This document shows, piece after piece, positions 33,391 through 44,254 of a stretch of 64,000 bases of DNA. The stretch lies in assembly GCA_014529385.2 (NCBI GenBank), contig CM043966.1:101599587-101663586 (forward strand), in the 5' to 3' direction. Position 1 is the first letter of the stretch. Each line of letters starts with the position of its first letter. Below the pieces are notes generated by a model. The model saw only the letters and a program-made list of their open reading frames with translations. It ran no database searches and was not told the origin of the DNA. A program made the translations under genes and the position numbers. The stretch is from Adiantum capillus-veneris (taxonomy: Eukaryota > Streptophyta > Polypodiopsida > Polypodiales > Pteridaceae).

Positions 33391-33960
33391 AGTTCTTCCG
33401 GGTCGGCTGAGAAAAGACTACCACCTGTTGTTCTTGTGCATGCTAAACTTTGACTGTATGCGAATTCCAATCTATCTACACATTATACTCTTTTTGCCAA
33501 GGTTGTCCCAACAACATGGGGTGTAGTGTGCTCGCATCCTCAACCACATAAACTTGTGGGGGTAAACTTATTGATGTATTTGTACATGCAATATTGTCCA
33601 GCCCAATGTTCCTAGCGAATGTGATATACTACTTTCCAGCACTTGTTGAGTAGGATGGAGTTGTTCCTCAAGCTTGAGTTGTTTATATAATTTGTAAGAG
33701 ATCATATTTTCTTGAGCTCCGAAATCAAGCAATGCCGTGGACTCAACTTGATTGCTACCCACTTTGACTGCAATTATTGGTTCCACTGTGTCTTCACCAG
33801 CACTTGTTGAGTAGGATGGAGTTGTTCCTCAAGCTTGAGTTGTTTATATAATTTGTAAGAGATCAGATTTGCTTGAGCTCCGGAATCAAGCAATGCCGTG
33901 GACTCAACTTGAATGCTACCCACTTTGACTGCAATTATTGGTTCCACTGTGTTTTCATCA
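33391..33960 (-). pseudogene. Second aspartic-protease-like domain at the 3' end of D pol
   Basis: Downstream of integrase and in frame with it, the sequence reads VESTALLDSGAQANLISYKL (33880-33940), a retropepsin active-site pattern. The C-terminal half is in a shifted frame at about 33490-33560 and gives VYVVEDASTLHPMLLGQPWQ, the hydrophobic-Gly motif near a retropepsin C-terminus. The N-terminal part is tandemly duplicated (see 33636-33957), with a Phe for Ser change (DFGAQ) in the distal copy. D already has a protease in the normal place upstream of RT (57165-57761). Either the element carried two proteases or this is a captured gag-protease fragment. Confidence 0.7.
33636..33957 (-). repeat. 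161-bp tandem duplication within the D second protease
   Basis: 33636-33796 and 33797-33957 are near-identical copies. The unit is not a multiple of three, so the copies are in different frames. Confidence 0.9.
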
Positions 33961-34259
33961 AAATTCGTTAATCGAATAGCATTTATTCGCAACGGTGATC
34001 CACTTTGTTGTTGTTGTCGTAGAAGCCTTCTTTTTGCAATGCGTTCTTTTGCTTCTGCTTTTGCTTCTTCTCGTATCCTCTGTTTCTCCTTCATCCGTTG
34101 TTTTTCTTGATGGATTTTTTGAAGCATATCCTGTGTTAGTGATAAATGATACTTTTTTAACCGACACCCACTAATCCAATTTGGCATTTCTTCTCTTGCC
34201 AATGTAGCAAGTTTGATAGCTCCACTTTGTGATAAGTCACTAATCACAAAGGGTCCCAT
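33774..34259 (-). CDS. pol: Integrase C-terminus of D fused to a coiled coil and the protease-like domain
   Basis: 161 codons. Residues 1-40 are an integrase C-terminal block (GPFVISDLSQSGAIKL .. WISGCRLKKYH). Residues 50-90 are a highly charged helix (QEKQRMKEKQRIREEAKAEA). Residues 100-160 are the DSGAQ protease-like segment. All three lie in one uninterrupted frame. The upstream stop at 34260-34262 separates it from the next integrase segment. Confidence 0.75.
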   Translation of the reverse strand: MGPFVISDLSQSGAIKLATLAREEMPNWISGCRLKKYHLSLTQDMLQKIHQEKQRMKEKQRIREEAKAEAKERIAKRRLLRQQQQSGSPLRINAIRLTNFDENTVEPIIAVKVGSIQVESTALLDSGAQANLISYKLYKQLKLEEQLHPTQQVLVKTQWNQ

Positions 34260-34262
34260 CCC

Positions 34263-35127
34263 TCACTTTTTAAGTTTCTTGGCATGTTGCTTCAAAGTAT
34301 AAACAAGTACGTAATCACCTGTTTTGAACTCTTTCATACGCATATTCCTGTCAAAAAACTCTTTTTGTCTTCTCTTTTTAGCATAGATCGAAGCTATAGC
34401 TCTCAATCGAAGTTCATCTAGCTTTTCAAGATCATCTATTCTTGAAGAGAGCTCATGCCATGTCCATTCTAAGCGTTTTGCTACTCGTAGAGTTGGAACT
34501 AAAAACTCTATGGGTGATATAGCGTTTATACCAAACACCATGTTGTACGGTGTTGTTCCATTTGATGTTTTGTAAGCTACCCTGTATGCCCATAGTGTTG
34601 AGTGTAATTGCTGATCCCAATCTATCCTTGACTCTTATACAATTTTAGTCAAAACAGTGCATAGTGTTTTATTCGTGGCCTCAGCTTGTCCATTTGCCTA
34701 TGGATGATATGGAGCAGATTTTCTATGTATGACCATGAATTCCTCTAGCAGATATTCTATGTATGACCATGAATTCCTCTAGCAGATATTCAATGACCTC
34801 ATTAAGAAAATGTGTTCCTTCATCACTGACAATTTCTATTGGTAACCTGTATCGTACAAAGACATTTTCATACAAAAATTGTGCAGCAGTTCTTGCGTGT
34901 GCTTTTTGTGTTGCTTTGGCTTCAGCCCATTTTGTGAGATAGTGCGTAGCCGCAATGATATATTGGGTATGGGTGCGATATGGAGGGGGTGAAATAGGTC
35001 CCACAAAATCAATTTCCCATTTTGCAAATGCCCGTGCTCGCATCATTGGCCGTAGTGTCATCTCATCTCTCTTTATCGGCACCTTAGTGCGCTGACATGA
35101 GTCACAATACTTTAGAAACTTGTGCAA
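34263..35127 (-). pseudogene. pol: Integrase core of D, broken
   Basis: Catalytic blocks in order: 'KWEIDFVGPIS' (first Asp), 'VSDEGTHFLNEVIEYLL' (second Asp), then, after a 34-bp tandem duplication at about 34718-34788, 'ANGQAEATNKTL' (Glu), preceded by a TAG in place of a Gln codon. A further TAG and then 'VFGINAISPIEFLVPTLRVA' lead into a Lys/Arg-rich C-terminal part (34263-34541). The insertion, two stops and frame changes make it non-functional. In gypsy elements this enzyme inserts the cDNA into chromosomes. Confidence 0.85.
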
Positions 35128-35795
35128 TGTAGGCCACCATATTCCTGCGGTTAAGAGATTTTTTGCCGTCTTATGCTTGGAAAATGTCCTCCACTTATTC
35201 CTCCATGTGCGTGTTATAAAACTAGCAGGTATTCACTTTCACTTGCACAGATTCGAAGTTGATTTTCCTTTCCTCTCTTGTAGAGTTGATTTCCAATTAA
35301 ATTAAAGTCTCGAGCCTCCAACTCTATAGCCCTTTTTCGCGCTTTTGTTATGTTTTCAGGAAATGTCCTTGTTGTTAAGAAATCAATGATATATTGACTC
35401 CATGTAGGTGCAATGGTTACCTGAAACAATGTTGCATGATCCACCGGTCGTTTGTCACTACATATAGTACAATTGTTAACATAAGCATGTGTGTCAGCAT
35501 ACATAGTTGCCCAATAAACTCCTAAGTGTTTCATTTGGTGTGTTTTCATTTGTTGAACAATGAAATGCACAATCCTGGATGTGTGCTTCTTCAAGATAAC
35601 ACTCGAATTCCTTTGGATTTATACATAATTGTAGAATTTGGTCCGAGCCTAGATGGTACATTCGTCCTGCATGATCAACTGAATTTTTTTTGTTTGTTGA
35701 AATATTTGTTGTTTGGATCTGTCCTCTTGTTATCAAATCTACCTCTAAAGGAAAGAATACTAACAAATTTCCTGAGACCATTTGGGTATCATTTC
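35080..35795 (-). pseudogene. pol: Duplicated linker plus HHCC zinc-finger module of D
   Basis: Two successive modules of the same design lie between RNase H and the integrase core. Module 1 (about 35455-35795): 'IPKWSQ', 'YHLGSDQILQLCI', 'LEEAHI', then in a shifted frame 'HFIVQQMKTHQMKHLGVYW' and 'YVNNCTICSDKR'. Module 2 (35080-35430): 'APTWSQYIIDFLTT', 'LIGNQLYKRGKENQLRICA', 'HGGISGGHF', then after a frameshift 'TAKNLLTAGIWWPTLHKFL' and 'YCDSCQRTK'. Each ends in an H..H..C..C finger; gypsy integrases normally have one. Stops at 35214 and frame changes show decay. Confidence 0.7.
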
Positions 35796-36976
35796 AATAT
35801 TGAAAAGATAAGCATCAGGTATGTCATCGTCTACTCCTTTAGGAGCTTCCTCGTTTTGTAGTCTTGAAAGATGATCTGCCCAAAAATGAGTTTTACTATT
35901 TTTTACTACCATTGTGAGCAATATAATAAAGCAGCGTACAATTCTCCCAGTATTGCATGGTTTATTTACTAGATACAAAAGAACTTGATGATCTGTGAAG
36001 AGCATAAACTTGTTTGCAAGCAAGTAATGCCGAAATTTCTTTACAGCATAAATCATTCCTAATCCCTCTCTTTCAGTGGTGGTGTAATTCTTTTCTACAC
36101 TATTTAGCCACCGCTCGCATAACAAACTGGGAAATCCATTGTTCCATCTCCAGGTTGAGCCAGAATACTCCCAATTGTATATGCAAATGAATCAATGTGA
36201 ACATGGAATATCTTTTCCCAATCTGGTGCTTTAAGTACAGGTGCTGATACAAGGTTTTCCTTAAGCTTTTGGAATAAAGTTTCACACTCCTCAGTCCAGT
36301 TGAAATTGACTAATAAGCGATATAGTGGTTGTACAATGACCGCATACATATATATGAATCTTCGATAATATCCGCAGTGTCCCATGAAGGATTGTACTTG
36401 TTTGGCATTAGTAGGCCTGTGCAAGTCTACTATGACTCTAATTTTGTCCAGGTCAGTGGTTATGCCATTTCTTGAGACAGTATGTCCTAAGATGCGGCCT
36501 TGCCTAACCATAAAAATGCACTTTTTCATGTTGAGACAGATTCGATATGTTTTGCACTTCTCAAATACCTTTTGTAAATGGTCAATATGTTCTTCTCGTA
36601 TAAGAGAGTGGACACAGAGATCATCCATATATATTTCTAAGAATATTCTCAGGTATTCTTTGAACGCATGATCCATTAACCTTTGGAAGGTAGCTGGGGC
36701 ATTCGTTAGGCCAAATGGCGTAACTCTATACGCATATATTCCCCACTCTGTGGCAAATGCTGTTTTGTGTTGATACTCTATTGCAATTGCCAATTGGTTA
36801 TACCCCGTAAACCCATCTAAAAAGGAATAAGCCCGTTTTCCAGCCACCCTCTCAAGCACATGTTTTGTGATCAGCAAGGGATAATTATCCCTTATTGTGG
36901 CTACGTTCACTTTTTTGAGGTTCACACACACACACACCTTTTCGTTCTTTTTGGGGACAACCACAATGGGTGACAC
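35760..36976 (-). pseudogene. pol: Reverse transcriptase and RNase H of D
   Basis: RT 36104-36976 (290 codons): 'SPIVVVPKKNEK', motif A 'FLDGFTGYNQL', motif B 'TPFGLTNAPATFQRLM', motif C 'IYMDDLCVHS', 'ILGHTVSRNGI'. All catalytic Asp residues are present. RNase H 35760-36125 in an adjacent frame: 'NYTTTEREGLGMIYAVKKFRH', 'FTDHQVL', 'FWADHLSRL'. A frame break separates the two at about 36110. No aRNH domain follows, so D is not Tat-like. It copies RNA to DNA in the particle in active relatives. Confidence 0.9.
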
Positions 36977-37013
36977 CCAATCTGTATGCTCGATTTCATA
37001 GATGAATTCAACA

Positions 37014-37764
37014 TCACCATGAGCTTGTCAATCTCCTCTTTGATTCATTTAGCGAATGTGTCAATAATGTGTGTGGCTGTTTGCTAGGTTTGGCATCTGA
37101 TTTCAAAGGAATTGTATGTTGGCATATCGATGGATCAACTCCTTTGAGGTCTTTGTAGGACCATGCAAACACATCTTTATACTTCTTGAGAAGTTGTGTT
37201 AGCCGTTCTTCTTCTTTAGGCTCTAAATCAATTGCTATATAGACAGGCTGAGGCTCTTTGCCTGGCACAGTGAGGTCTATCCGTTTTGCATTTTTCGGCC
37301 CATAGTAAGATTCCTGGTTTATTCTTTCCCTGGTTGGTGGTGTCATTATGATTTTTCTGTCTTGGATGGTGAAATTTTGATAGTGGAATGGTACAATCAT
37401 GTTTTCTTTTTCTGAATCCTCCTTACCATCACTTTCTCCCTCAGTAGTCCATACCTCTCATAACGACCGTTCTAGTTCTTGGTATTTCTTTTTACGCTCC
37501 ATTTTGGTCCACTCTGGATCTTTTGTCTTTTCCTGTTTTGATTGTTGACATTTTCTTGTTTTGTTTCTGTTTTAGTCTTCGTGCTTGTTTTATTTCCTCA
37601 TGTGTCCTTTCCCTTTGAACTCTCGAGAATCTTCTTGATATTTGATATTTTACACAATCCTCTACCTTGATAAGCATTAGATAGTGAGTTTTAACTTTTA
37701 TCATGGGCATCAGGTTCTCTCTAATTTTATTTCTACTCTTTTTTTCCTATAGCGTTCTTGGCGT
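37014..37764 (-). pseudogene. pol: Pre-RT region of D
   Basis: 37014-37400 contains 'LLKKYKDVFAWSYKDLKGVD' and 'QHTIPLKSDAKPSKQ', the usual segment just before RT fingers. 37492-37710 is Lys/Arg-rich. At 37761-37764 (GCGT) the sequence is cut by element C and resumes at 56742. Confidence 0.8.
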
Positions 37765-38993
37765 TGTGAGCGGGATGGAAACACACAGAATGCCTCTATA
37801 ATGACCCGACACACACTCTTGAAATGATACACACACACACACACAATGGGGCACCACTCGGCTTACAAAATCCACCTGGCCGAGACAGGGAATACACCAA
37901 TGGAGTGAGAGGAGAGAGACTTCCCACTTGTCCACTCAACATAGAGACACACACACACGCACACACCCAAAAAACTCAGCTCAAAAGAGGAGATTTTTTG
38001 ATGTTTAGATACAAATGAGCTTGGGCCAACACTAATGGGGCAAATAGTTTACACAATATTGAAGAAATACACCAGATACAACCACAAAGTTAAGTAGAGG
38101 CTTCACTCACCGGAGAAGATTACACAGCAAAAATAGTAGAAAAAGAGTGAGCAATTTCGCAAAATGGACAGCGTCATCGCGTCCGGAACGGCCCAAGACC
38201 CCAGTCTACAATGTCAAAGTGCTCAAATCCGACCTCGGATGAGCAGTTTACGACCAAAACAGGCTCCAAAAACCCCAAAAACACAGTTGTGGCTGCTCCT
38301 CCTCTCTTCTCCACGTTTTTTTTGGTCTTCTCTCAGTTTTTTCAGTTCCCACACTTAGCTTTATTACTTGGGCACCCTTGGCCTTTTAGATGACCTCAAA
38401 CGGACCCCGAATAGGCCAAAAACTGACCTCGCAGTGCATAGTTGTCACCTTTTTGCATCATCCGCACACCTGGCACTCAGTTTTTCCCAATAATGCATCC
38501 CGCAACCACATGAAGTAGCCCCAAAAAGTGGTCCTCATGATGACCTTTCTGCATAAGTATCAGAAGAAAACACCCACGTCGTGTCCGTACTTCTCCGCGT
38601 GCAAGTACTGACCCCATTCGACGTCCTGACGCCACTAGATGCCATCTGACGCATCACCCACGTCGTGTCCGTACTTCTCCGCGTGCAAGTACTGACCCCA
38701 TTCAATGTCCTGATGCCACTAGATGCCATGGGACGCACCTGCTTACCTCATGTCGTCGGCCCGCGGATAGCTTCCTCGAGAAGTTTTACGCGCTACCAAC
38801 TCGTCGTTATTGTAGAAAAAACACACTAGTACTGGTAATAGTGAAAATCCCTGCACTAGTACACCCTGTCCTACCTGTACACACGTGGGCCCCACGTAAC
38901 ACCTGGCTATGGAAATTGGACAGTCCTATATTCGATGCACCATGCATGTGTATGTACATATGCGCAATCCCTTGCTCCAAAAAACTCCTAACA
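37765..38993 (-). repeat. 3' LTR of C
   Basis: 1229 bp. It is 79 bp longer than the 5' LTR because of an 84-bp tandem duplication at 38571-38738. Purine-rich AGAGGATGGGCAAA (minus strand) lies just beyond the right end as a weak polypurine tract. Confidence 0.9.
38571..38738. repeat. 84-bp tandem duplication in the C 3' LTR
   Basis: CACCCACGTCGTGTCCGTAC.. at 38571 recurs at 38655. The 5' LTR (around 56400-56480) has one copy. The periodic ORF across it is incidental (84 = 28 codons). Confidence 0.9.
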
Positions 38994-39089
38994 TAATTTG
39001 CCCATCCTCTAGCCTGCTAGATCATTCATGATCAGCAGTAGCAAAAAGCGATATGAGACTCGCAGCATCACAAGTCTCCTCATCCTTCA

Positions 39090-40442
39090 CCAACACTCCT
39101 TGATCCACACAAACAGCTCATCTTGCTCGACCATCATCAGCCTGGCATGATACAATTTAAGACGCAATCCATTTACCCTTGACTTATGTAGAAACACATC
39201 CAGGTTAGCCAACTGATATGTACCATTGGGGAAACACTCCACTACCTTGAAAGGGCCTTCTCACTTAATTTGAAACTTCTTTTGGAAGGTGTTGTCCAAA
39301 TTACTGTTGTAGCGCGAAACCAAGTCATGCTTCTTGATACCCTTACGTTTGACCTTTTCATTTATCTTTGCCAAAGCCCTATCTTGCATCTGCCCATAAT
39401 GTTCCAATGCACTCATGCTATCTAGCTGAACCTCTTGTAGTTGTAAGAGCCTCTCTTTGAATGCATCACTAGGCGGCCCAAGAAACTTCTCTAACATCTT
39501 GACCGCAGGAAACTCTACTTCCATAGGCAATAGTGCTTCCTTTCCATACACCAAATGAAATGGAGTAAACCCTGTAGCTGTCTTCACCGAAGTACGGTAA
39601 GCCCATAATGCACTAGGCAATTCCAAATCCCAATTCTTTCCTTGGTGCTCTGTCACTTTAGAAAGAATCTGTACCAACTCACCATTGAATCTTCCATTTA
39701 AGCCATTACACTGTGGGTAATAAGGAGTGGTATGATGGTGCCTAATCTTCATCTTTGTACATAAAAAATCTAGCAGTTTAGCTCTAAATCCAGGCCCCTT
39801 ATCTGAAAGTAGCTCCAGTGGACCCCCAAACTTGCAATATATTTCATCATACACAAATTTTGCCACATACTTTGCAGTGATTTGTTTTACTGCTATAGCC
39901 TCTACCCATCTAGAGAGATAGTCCAGTGCAGTCAAAATATAGCTTTTGCCCCTTCTTGTGATAGGTAACAGGCCTATTGCATCAATCCCCCACTTTTCAA
40001 ACACATCAAACGCCATAATGGTTTTTCGTAGCTCTGGCTTCAACACTCTCTTCCCAAATGCTTGACACCTATTGCAAGACCTACACCATTGGTGAACATC
40101 CTTGTGCAAACTAGGCCATACATACCCCTCTTGAAAAATCTTATGCAAGGTGATCTTTAGAGCAAAATGGCCACCACATGCGCCTTCGTGATTCTCTTCC
40201 AACACTCTATAAATATCCTCTCGCCAAGGTACACGTCTCAACACGAGATCAACCCCTTTCATGTATAAGACATCACCAATCAATTTGTACCTGTATGCTC
40301 TACGCACAAAGCCATACTTCTTAGACTTCTGAATCTCCTTTGGAATGATTCCTGTTAGCAAAAACTCCTCTTCTTGAGCAAAACTTTCCCGGCCATGATA
40401 AAGAGGTAAAGTGGTCCTCGACACAAATAGCTTCCCAATCAT
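39090..40442 (-). pseudogene. pol: Integrase of C
   Basis: Open 40442-39261 (393 codons) then a TGA in place of Trp (FQIK*EGPF) with the C-terminal block continuing to about 39100. Zinc finger: 'HEGACGGHF' and 'CRSCNRCQ'. Core: 'WGIDAIGLLPI', 'SDKGPGFRAKL', then 'PQCNGLNGRFNGEL' where the catalytic Glu expected in NGLVEKVN is replaced (Asn-Gly). C-terminal: 'LWAYRTSVKTATGFTPFHLV'. The catalytic change and the stop make it inactive. Confidence 0.9.
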
Positions 40443-40774
40443 GCCTTGAGCTGCTTTATGTGCCTCTCCATTTAGAGCACGTTCAATGTGTCTGATGCTC
40501 CATGCTTCAAAAATTTTAATAGGCCTTTAATTCTGAAGTACTTTTCCTTTAATGAGGTGTTCTTGCTCTTCCACACACCCAACACTTGCTTCACAACTAA
40601 CAAGGCATCACCTTTTATGCTCAACCTTCTAACCCCATGCTTCAAACAAATGTGTAATCCGGCTTCCAGAGTAGCAAATTCAGCCTCATGGTTACTATGA
40701 GCATCCAATTTGAACCCTCTCTTGCATAATAGCTTCCCCTCTGGATCATAAAGTGCTATACCCCTTGAAGCTGC
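40443..40774 (-). pseudogene. pol: aRNH 3' half of C
   Basis: Contains 'AHSNHEAEFATLEAGL' and 'RLSIKGDALLVVKQV' of the second RNase H. The 5' half (FFDGSYRKSHDA) is at 50966-51000 on the other side of element B. The end DTLNVL is frame-broken before integrase. Confidence 0.85.
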
Positions 40775-42835
40775 TGAGGGCGAGATTTTTGAAATGGGGC
40801 CTCTAAACCCAAACCAATGGGCCTACCCTCACAAAATGTTCGTAAAGAGGTACGCACACTACTTGGGGCACCACCTTCTTTTGGGAGTGGAGAAGGAAAC
40901 CAATCAAAAAAATAACACTTGTACTCACCCACCCAAGCAACACACTTTGAAAACCCCCTTAATCTATATACACTTTGGACACTTGAACACCATCAACGAT
41001 TATGCAACCCAATGCCGTGCATCAAAATGAAATATGCAATTTGTGGAATAAGAATACCCATAATACATCCAAACTCTTCCTCTCTCAAGCACTCATCAAA
41101 AAAATCATGCGTGCAAGACTTGCCTCTCAAACACACAAGAGAATCACTTACATCAAACTAACACACTTTGCATAGAGAGCTCATCTCCATCTATGCAATG
41201 CCGTGACACAAATAAAATCACCATGAGAGGTAGCCACATGCATATGTAATGAAGCAAAAGAGAGTTGGTGTGAGAAATTTCTTTAGACCAATTGAATAAG
41301 TGTGGAGAAACAAACCAATGGTAAATTGAGAATAAAACACTTACTTGATTTCTCGCACACCTTTTAAGGGGAGGACAGACGCTGGCTAACCATCACGAAT
41401 TGCGACACTTGAAAGTTTTTGAAGATGATATCATGATCATTAACATAACCATGAGAGAGATCATGATGTATTTACAAGTTATTGAGGTGCTACAAATGAT
41501 TTATTGTGTTGATGGAGTAAGAGATTGTAGAATGGAGAGAGTGGAGAATAGAGTTGCACTTCCTCCAAAGAGGAGGGTTAGGAGGGAGGATGTGAAAGAG
41601 GGAGAGTTGGGGTTTTCTCTACTATTGATCAAGAAACAACATGAAGTTGAAAATATAGGTGTGTGTGTCCTTGAGTCTCTCCAAGGGGGGCTATTTATAG
41701 TTGTGTAGGAGTGGGATTATGCTACACTTAATTAGAGTAAGTGATTAGACCTAATTAAGTGTCCTTTGACCACTCATTGAATATTGGACATAAAAGGGAC
41801 TATTTATTCACCAAAAATATCATTTTAGACCGTGAAGTCTCCATAGGGGTGCATAATGTAGGTGGGCCCCACCATGAGGCCCTACGGGTGGCTCCTGCGG
41901 GGTATCTCAACTTGTCTGTCTTGGCATTTAAAAAGCATCTTTAGGTTGGTCCCATCACATGCAAGTGACCTTGAACACTCATTGCTCTTCTAGAAGATGA
42001 GTAGGAGAAAAATAAGATCTCACTCTCTTGATTTACTTGATTTACAGTTCCCTGTTGCTGCGAATCTGACAGATTTACACTATTTTGACCATAACTTTTT
42101 ACCTGTAGCTCGGAATGACATGCTTCAAAAGGAAAAATTGACCTTCTCAACATGTTTGATATGAATTTGGACTATTCTTCACGCCCATGCACCAAGGAAT
42201 TCGATTTGGAAGGTCCACACTAGGCTAGGGAACCTTTTGCTTCAAAGTCTTCTTGTATGGGCCCTTTGCTTGTATGCATCCAAGGGGAATCATGCTTTTT
42301 CAAAAGGTTATGATGCTTAAACAAATAGAGGAGGGCCCAATATTATTTTCTTGTAAAAAGAATATACAATTGGAGTCTTTTTGAAAGGAGAGAAACTATA
42401 TGTATATTCTTAAGAGATATTGGGCCACCTATATAGGGGGCATAGAAGACTTGTAGAGAGGGACCATAATCTTTGGTAAAGACAAGTGGAGAGTTGATTT
42501 CCATGGGAATTTATCTATAAGGGGTGGAAGATGGATATATTATTTTTCTACTACTAATTCACAAGAGGTAAGAAAGTTTGGGGGTATATAGTTGGTTATT
42601 GTATGATTATTCTATTTACAAAGCAAAAAAGAAAAGGGTGGTAATATAAATATATGACTAAGGTGAAATTTTTGGGAAGAGTATAATGTATGTGTTGCCA
42701 CAAAGGTTAAACGAAGAGGGGGAATTTACTCTAGATAACTTAATAGCATAGAAAAATATATACACATATGAGGAAGAGGACGTTGAGTAGGCTGACAAAT
42801 GTTGCAAAAAGATGGTTACGATTTTATGCCACTCA
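40775..42835 (-). repeat. 3' LTR of B
   Basis: 2061 bp. Minus-strand TATA candidate CTATAAATAG at 41691-41700. Lacks an 18-bp segment (GCATTCACCTTCTCCCCA-like, near 49146-49170) present in the 5' LTR. No gene; the small repeated ORFs occur in both LTRs only because the LTR is repeated. Confidence 0.95.
41691..41700 (-). promoter_or_regulatory. TATA box of the B LTR (3' copy)
   Basis: CTATAAATAG on the minus strand followed by CCCCCC. The same box occurs at 49816-49825 in the 5' LTR. Confidence 0.65.
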
Positions 42836-42838
42836 TAT

Positions 42839-42957
42839 TAGCCCTCCCCCAAGCCTAGAGATATTCATATCTTTAGGAGGACGGTGTTTCTTCTTTTCTT
42901 CTTTTTTTCTCTTTTTTTTTGTCATTTTTCCTTTTCCACTTTTTTTTTTTTTTTTCA
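42839..42957 (-). promoter_or_regulatory. Polypurine tract of B with upstream purine-rich region
   Basis: The minus strand has CTTGGGGGAGGGCTAATA directly before the LTR (42836-42853). A further run of almost pure A/G on the minus strand (42887-42957, including 17 consecutive A) lies just upstream. Confidence 0.8.
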
Positions 42958-43010
42958 ATAGGAGGAGTGTCATGCACTCTTTTACTCCATTAGACCTGCT
43001 TTTCATTACC

Positions 43011-43808
43011 TCAATCCCATAAATCGGAAATGGGAGGGTTGCCTTGGGTATGTTCAGATTCCAAGTTTGGTTCTTCTTTGCACATCAAAGCTTTAAAAAT
43101 AGGTGGAGCATTTGCCAAGCCGAAGGGAGCCATGCCAATTTGGAGCTTAGACGATGTAGGCAGATGACTGCCTATCAACGGATTGATACGTTGAAAGTAG
43201 GGCTTTAATCTCCATCCATTGACTCTGGTCTTGTGGAGTTTTCCTGATAAATCTGCTAATCTGTAACTACCATTCCCAAACTTTTTTTTTATCATGAAAG
43301 GTCCCTCCCATCTTTGCAAAAACTTTTTGTCAATTCGAGTATCAAGTCGGTTATCATATCGAAGAACCAACATACCTTCCTTCAATCCTTTCCCCTTGAG
43401 CTTCTTGTTGATTTTATCCCTTTGGCTTGTCGCTTTGGTGATGTAGTGATCAATGGACTCTTCTCTATCTAGCTCAAGTCGTTGGAGATCTAAGATACTT
43501 TCATGTAGAACCTCCTTTGGTTTTTTTGCCACTCTTGCAAGAACGCGCAATCTTGAGAGCTCTACCTCAATGGGGAGAAGTGCTTCCTGTCCATAAACTA
43601 GATGAAAAGGGGTGAATTGGGTAGATACCTTCAAAGATGTCCTATACGCCGAAAGAGCAGCCGTCAAATGGCGATCCCAATCATTAGGCCGGTCCACAAC
43701 CTGTTTAGAAATGATCTTACATATCATTCCATTCACTTTTTCCACCAATCCATTGCATTGAGGATAGTAGGGTGTGGAATGCAGGTGTTTCACTTTTAAC
43801 CTCCTCAA
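43011..43808 (-). CDS. pol: Integrase C-terminal part of B, with an RT-like tail
   Basis: 265 codons with a non-ATG beginning. 'HSTPYYPQCNGLVEKVNGM' carries the catalytic Glu, followed by 'AYRTSLKVSTQFTPFHLVYG', 'LPIEVELSRLRVLA' and 'RWEGPFMIKKKFGNGSYRLA'. After the usual end (VNGWRLKPYF) the frame continues into 'GMAPFGLANAPPIFKALM', which looks like RT motif B (PFGLxNAPxxF) and is out of place here. The upstream frame is shifted near 43870. Confidence 0.85.
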   Translation of the reverse strand: MRRLKVKHLHSTPYYPQCNGLVEKVNGMICKIISKQVVDRPNDWDRHLTAALSAYRTSLKVSTQFTPFHLVYGQEALLPIEVELSRLRVLARVAKKPKEVLHESILDLQRLELDREESIDHYITKATSQRDKINKKLKGKGLKEGMLVLRYDNRLDTRIDKKFLQRWEGPFMIKKKFGNGSYRLADLSGKLHKTRVNGWRLKPYFQRINPLIGSHLPTSSKLQIGMAPFGLANAPPIFKALMCKEEPNLESEHTQGNPPISDLWD

Positions 43809-44254
43809 GAGATCATTCAGAAGGTCAGCCCTAAAACCCGGGCCTCGATCTGATAAGATTTCTAGGGGTGTTCCAAACCTACTACAAATATAAACTTTGA
43901 TACCTCTTCAGCTGTGATTCGGGTTGTGCTTGTTTCTTCCGCCCATCGTGTCATGTAGTCAACACCCATGATGATGAAAACCTTCCCTGTAGAAGTACGA
44001 GGTAGGGGACCTATTGCATCCACACCCCACTTTTCAAAAGGGCCATAAGATATTATTGGGACTCGAGGTTCATATGTTAGTCGTCTATCCCCAGCAATTT
44101 GGCATGGCTTACATGCTTTACACCAATATTGGACATCACGATGTAAGCTCGGCCAAATAAACCCTGCTTGTAAAATCTTCCTACTTGTAATATCTTGAGA
44201 AAATTGACCACCACAGACATCATCATGACATGAAAGAAGAATTTTCTCTATCTC
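43809..44254 (-). pseudogene. pol: Integrase N-terminal part of B
   Basis: Zinc finger 'SCHDDVCGGQF' (second His replaced by Gln) and 'CKACKPCQ'; core 'WGVDAIGPLPRTSTGK' with first Asp. A one-base frameshift near 43870 changes the frame before 'ILSDRGPGFRADL' (second Asp). A TAA at 44255 separates it from aRNH. Confidence 0.85.

Noticed and set aside
38535-38738. Periodic protein with 28-residue repeats
   Set aside because: It is the translation of an 84-bp tandem duplication inside the C LTR.
40919-41161. Small ORFs repeated in both B LTRs (also 41400-41708, 49525-49833 and others)
   Set aside because: They recur only because LTRs are repeated. No conservation pattern beyond DNA identity was visible.
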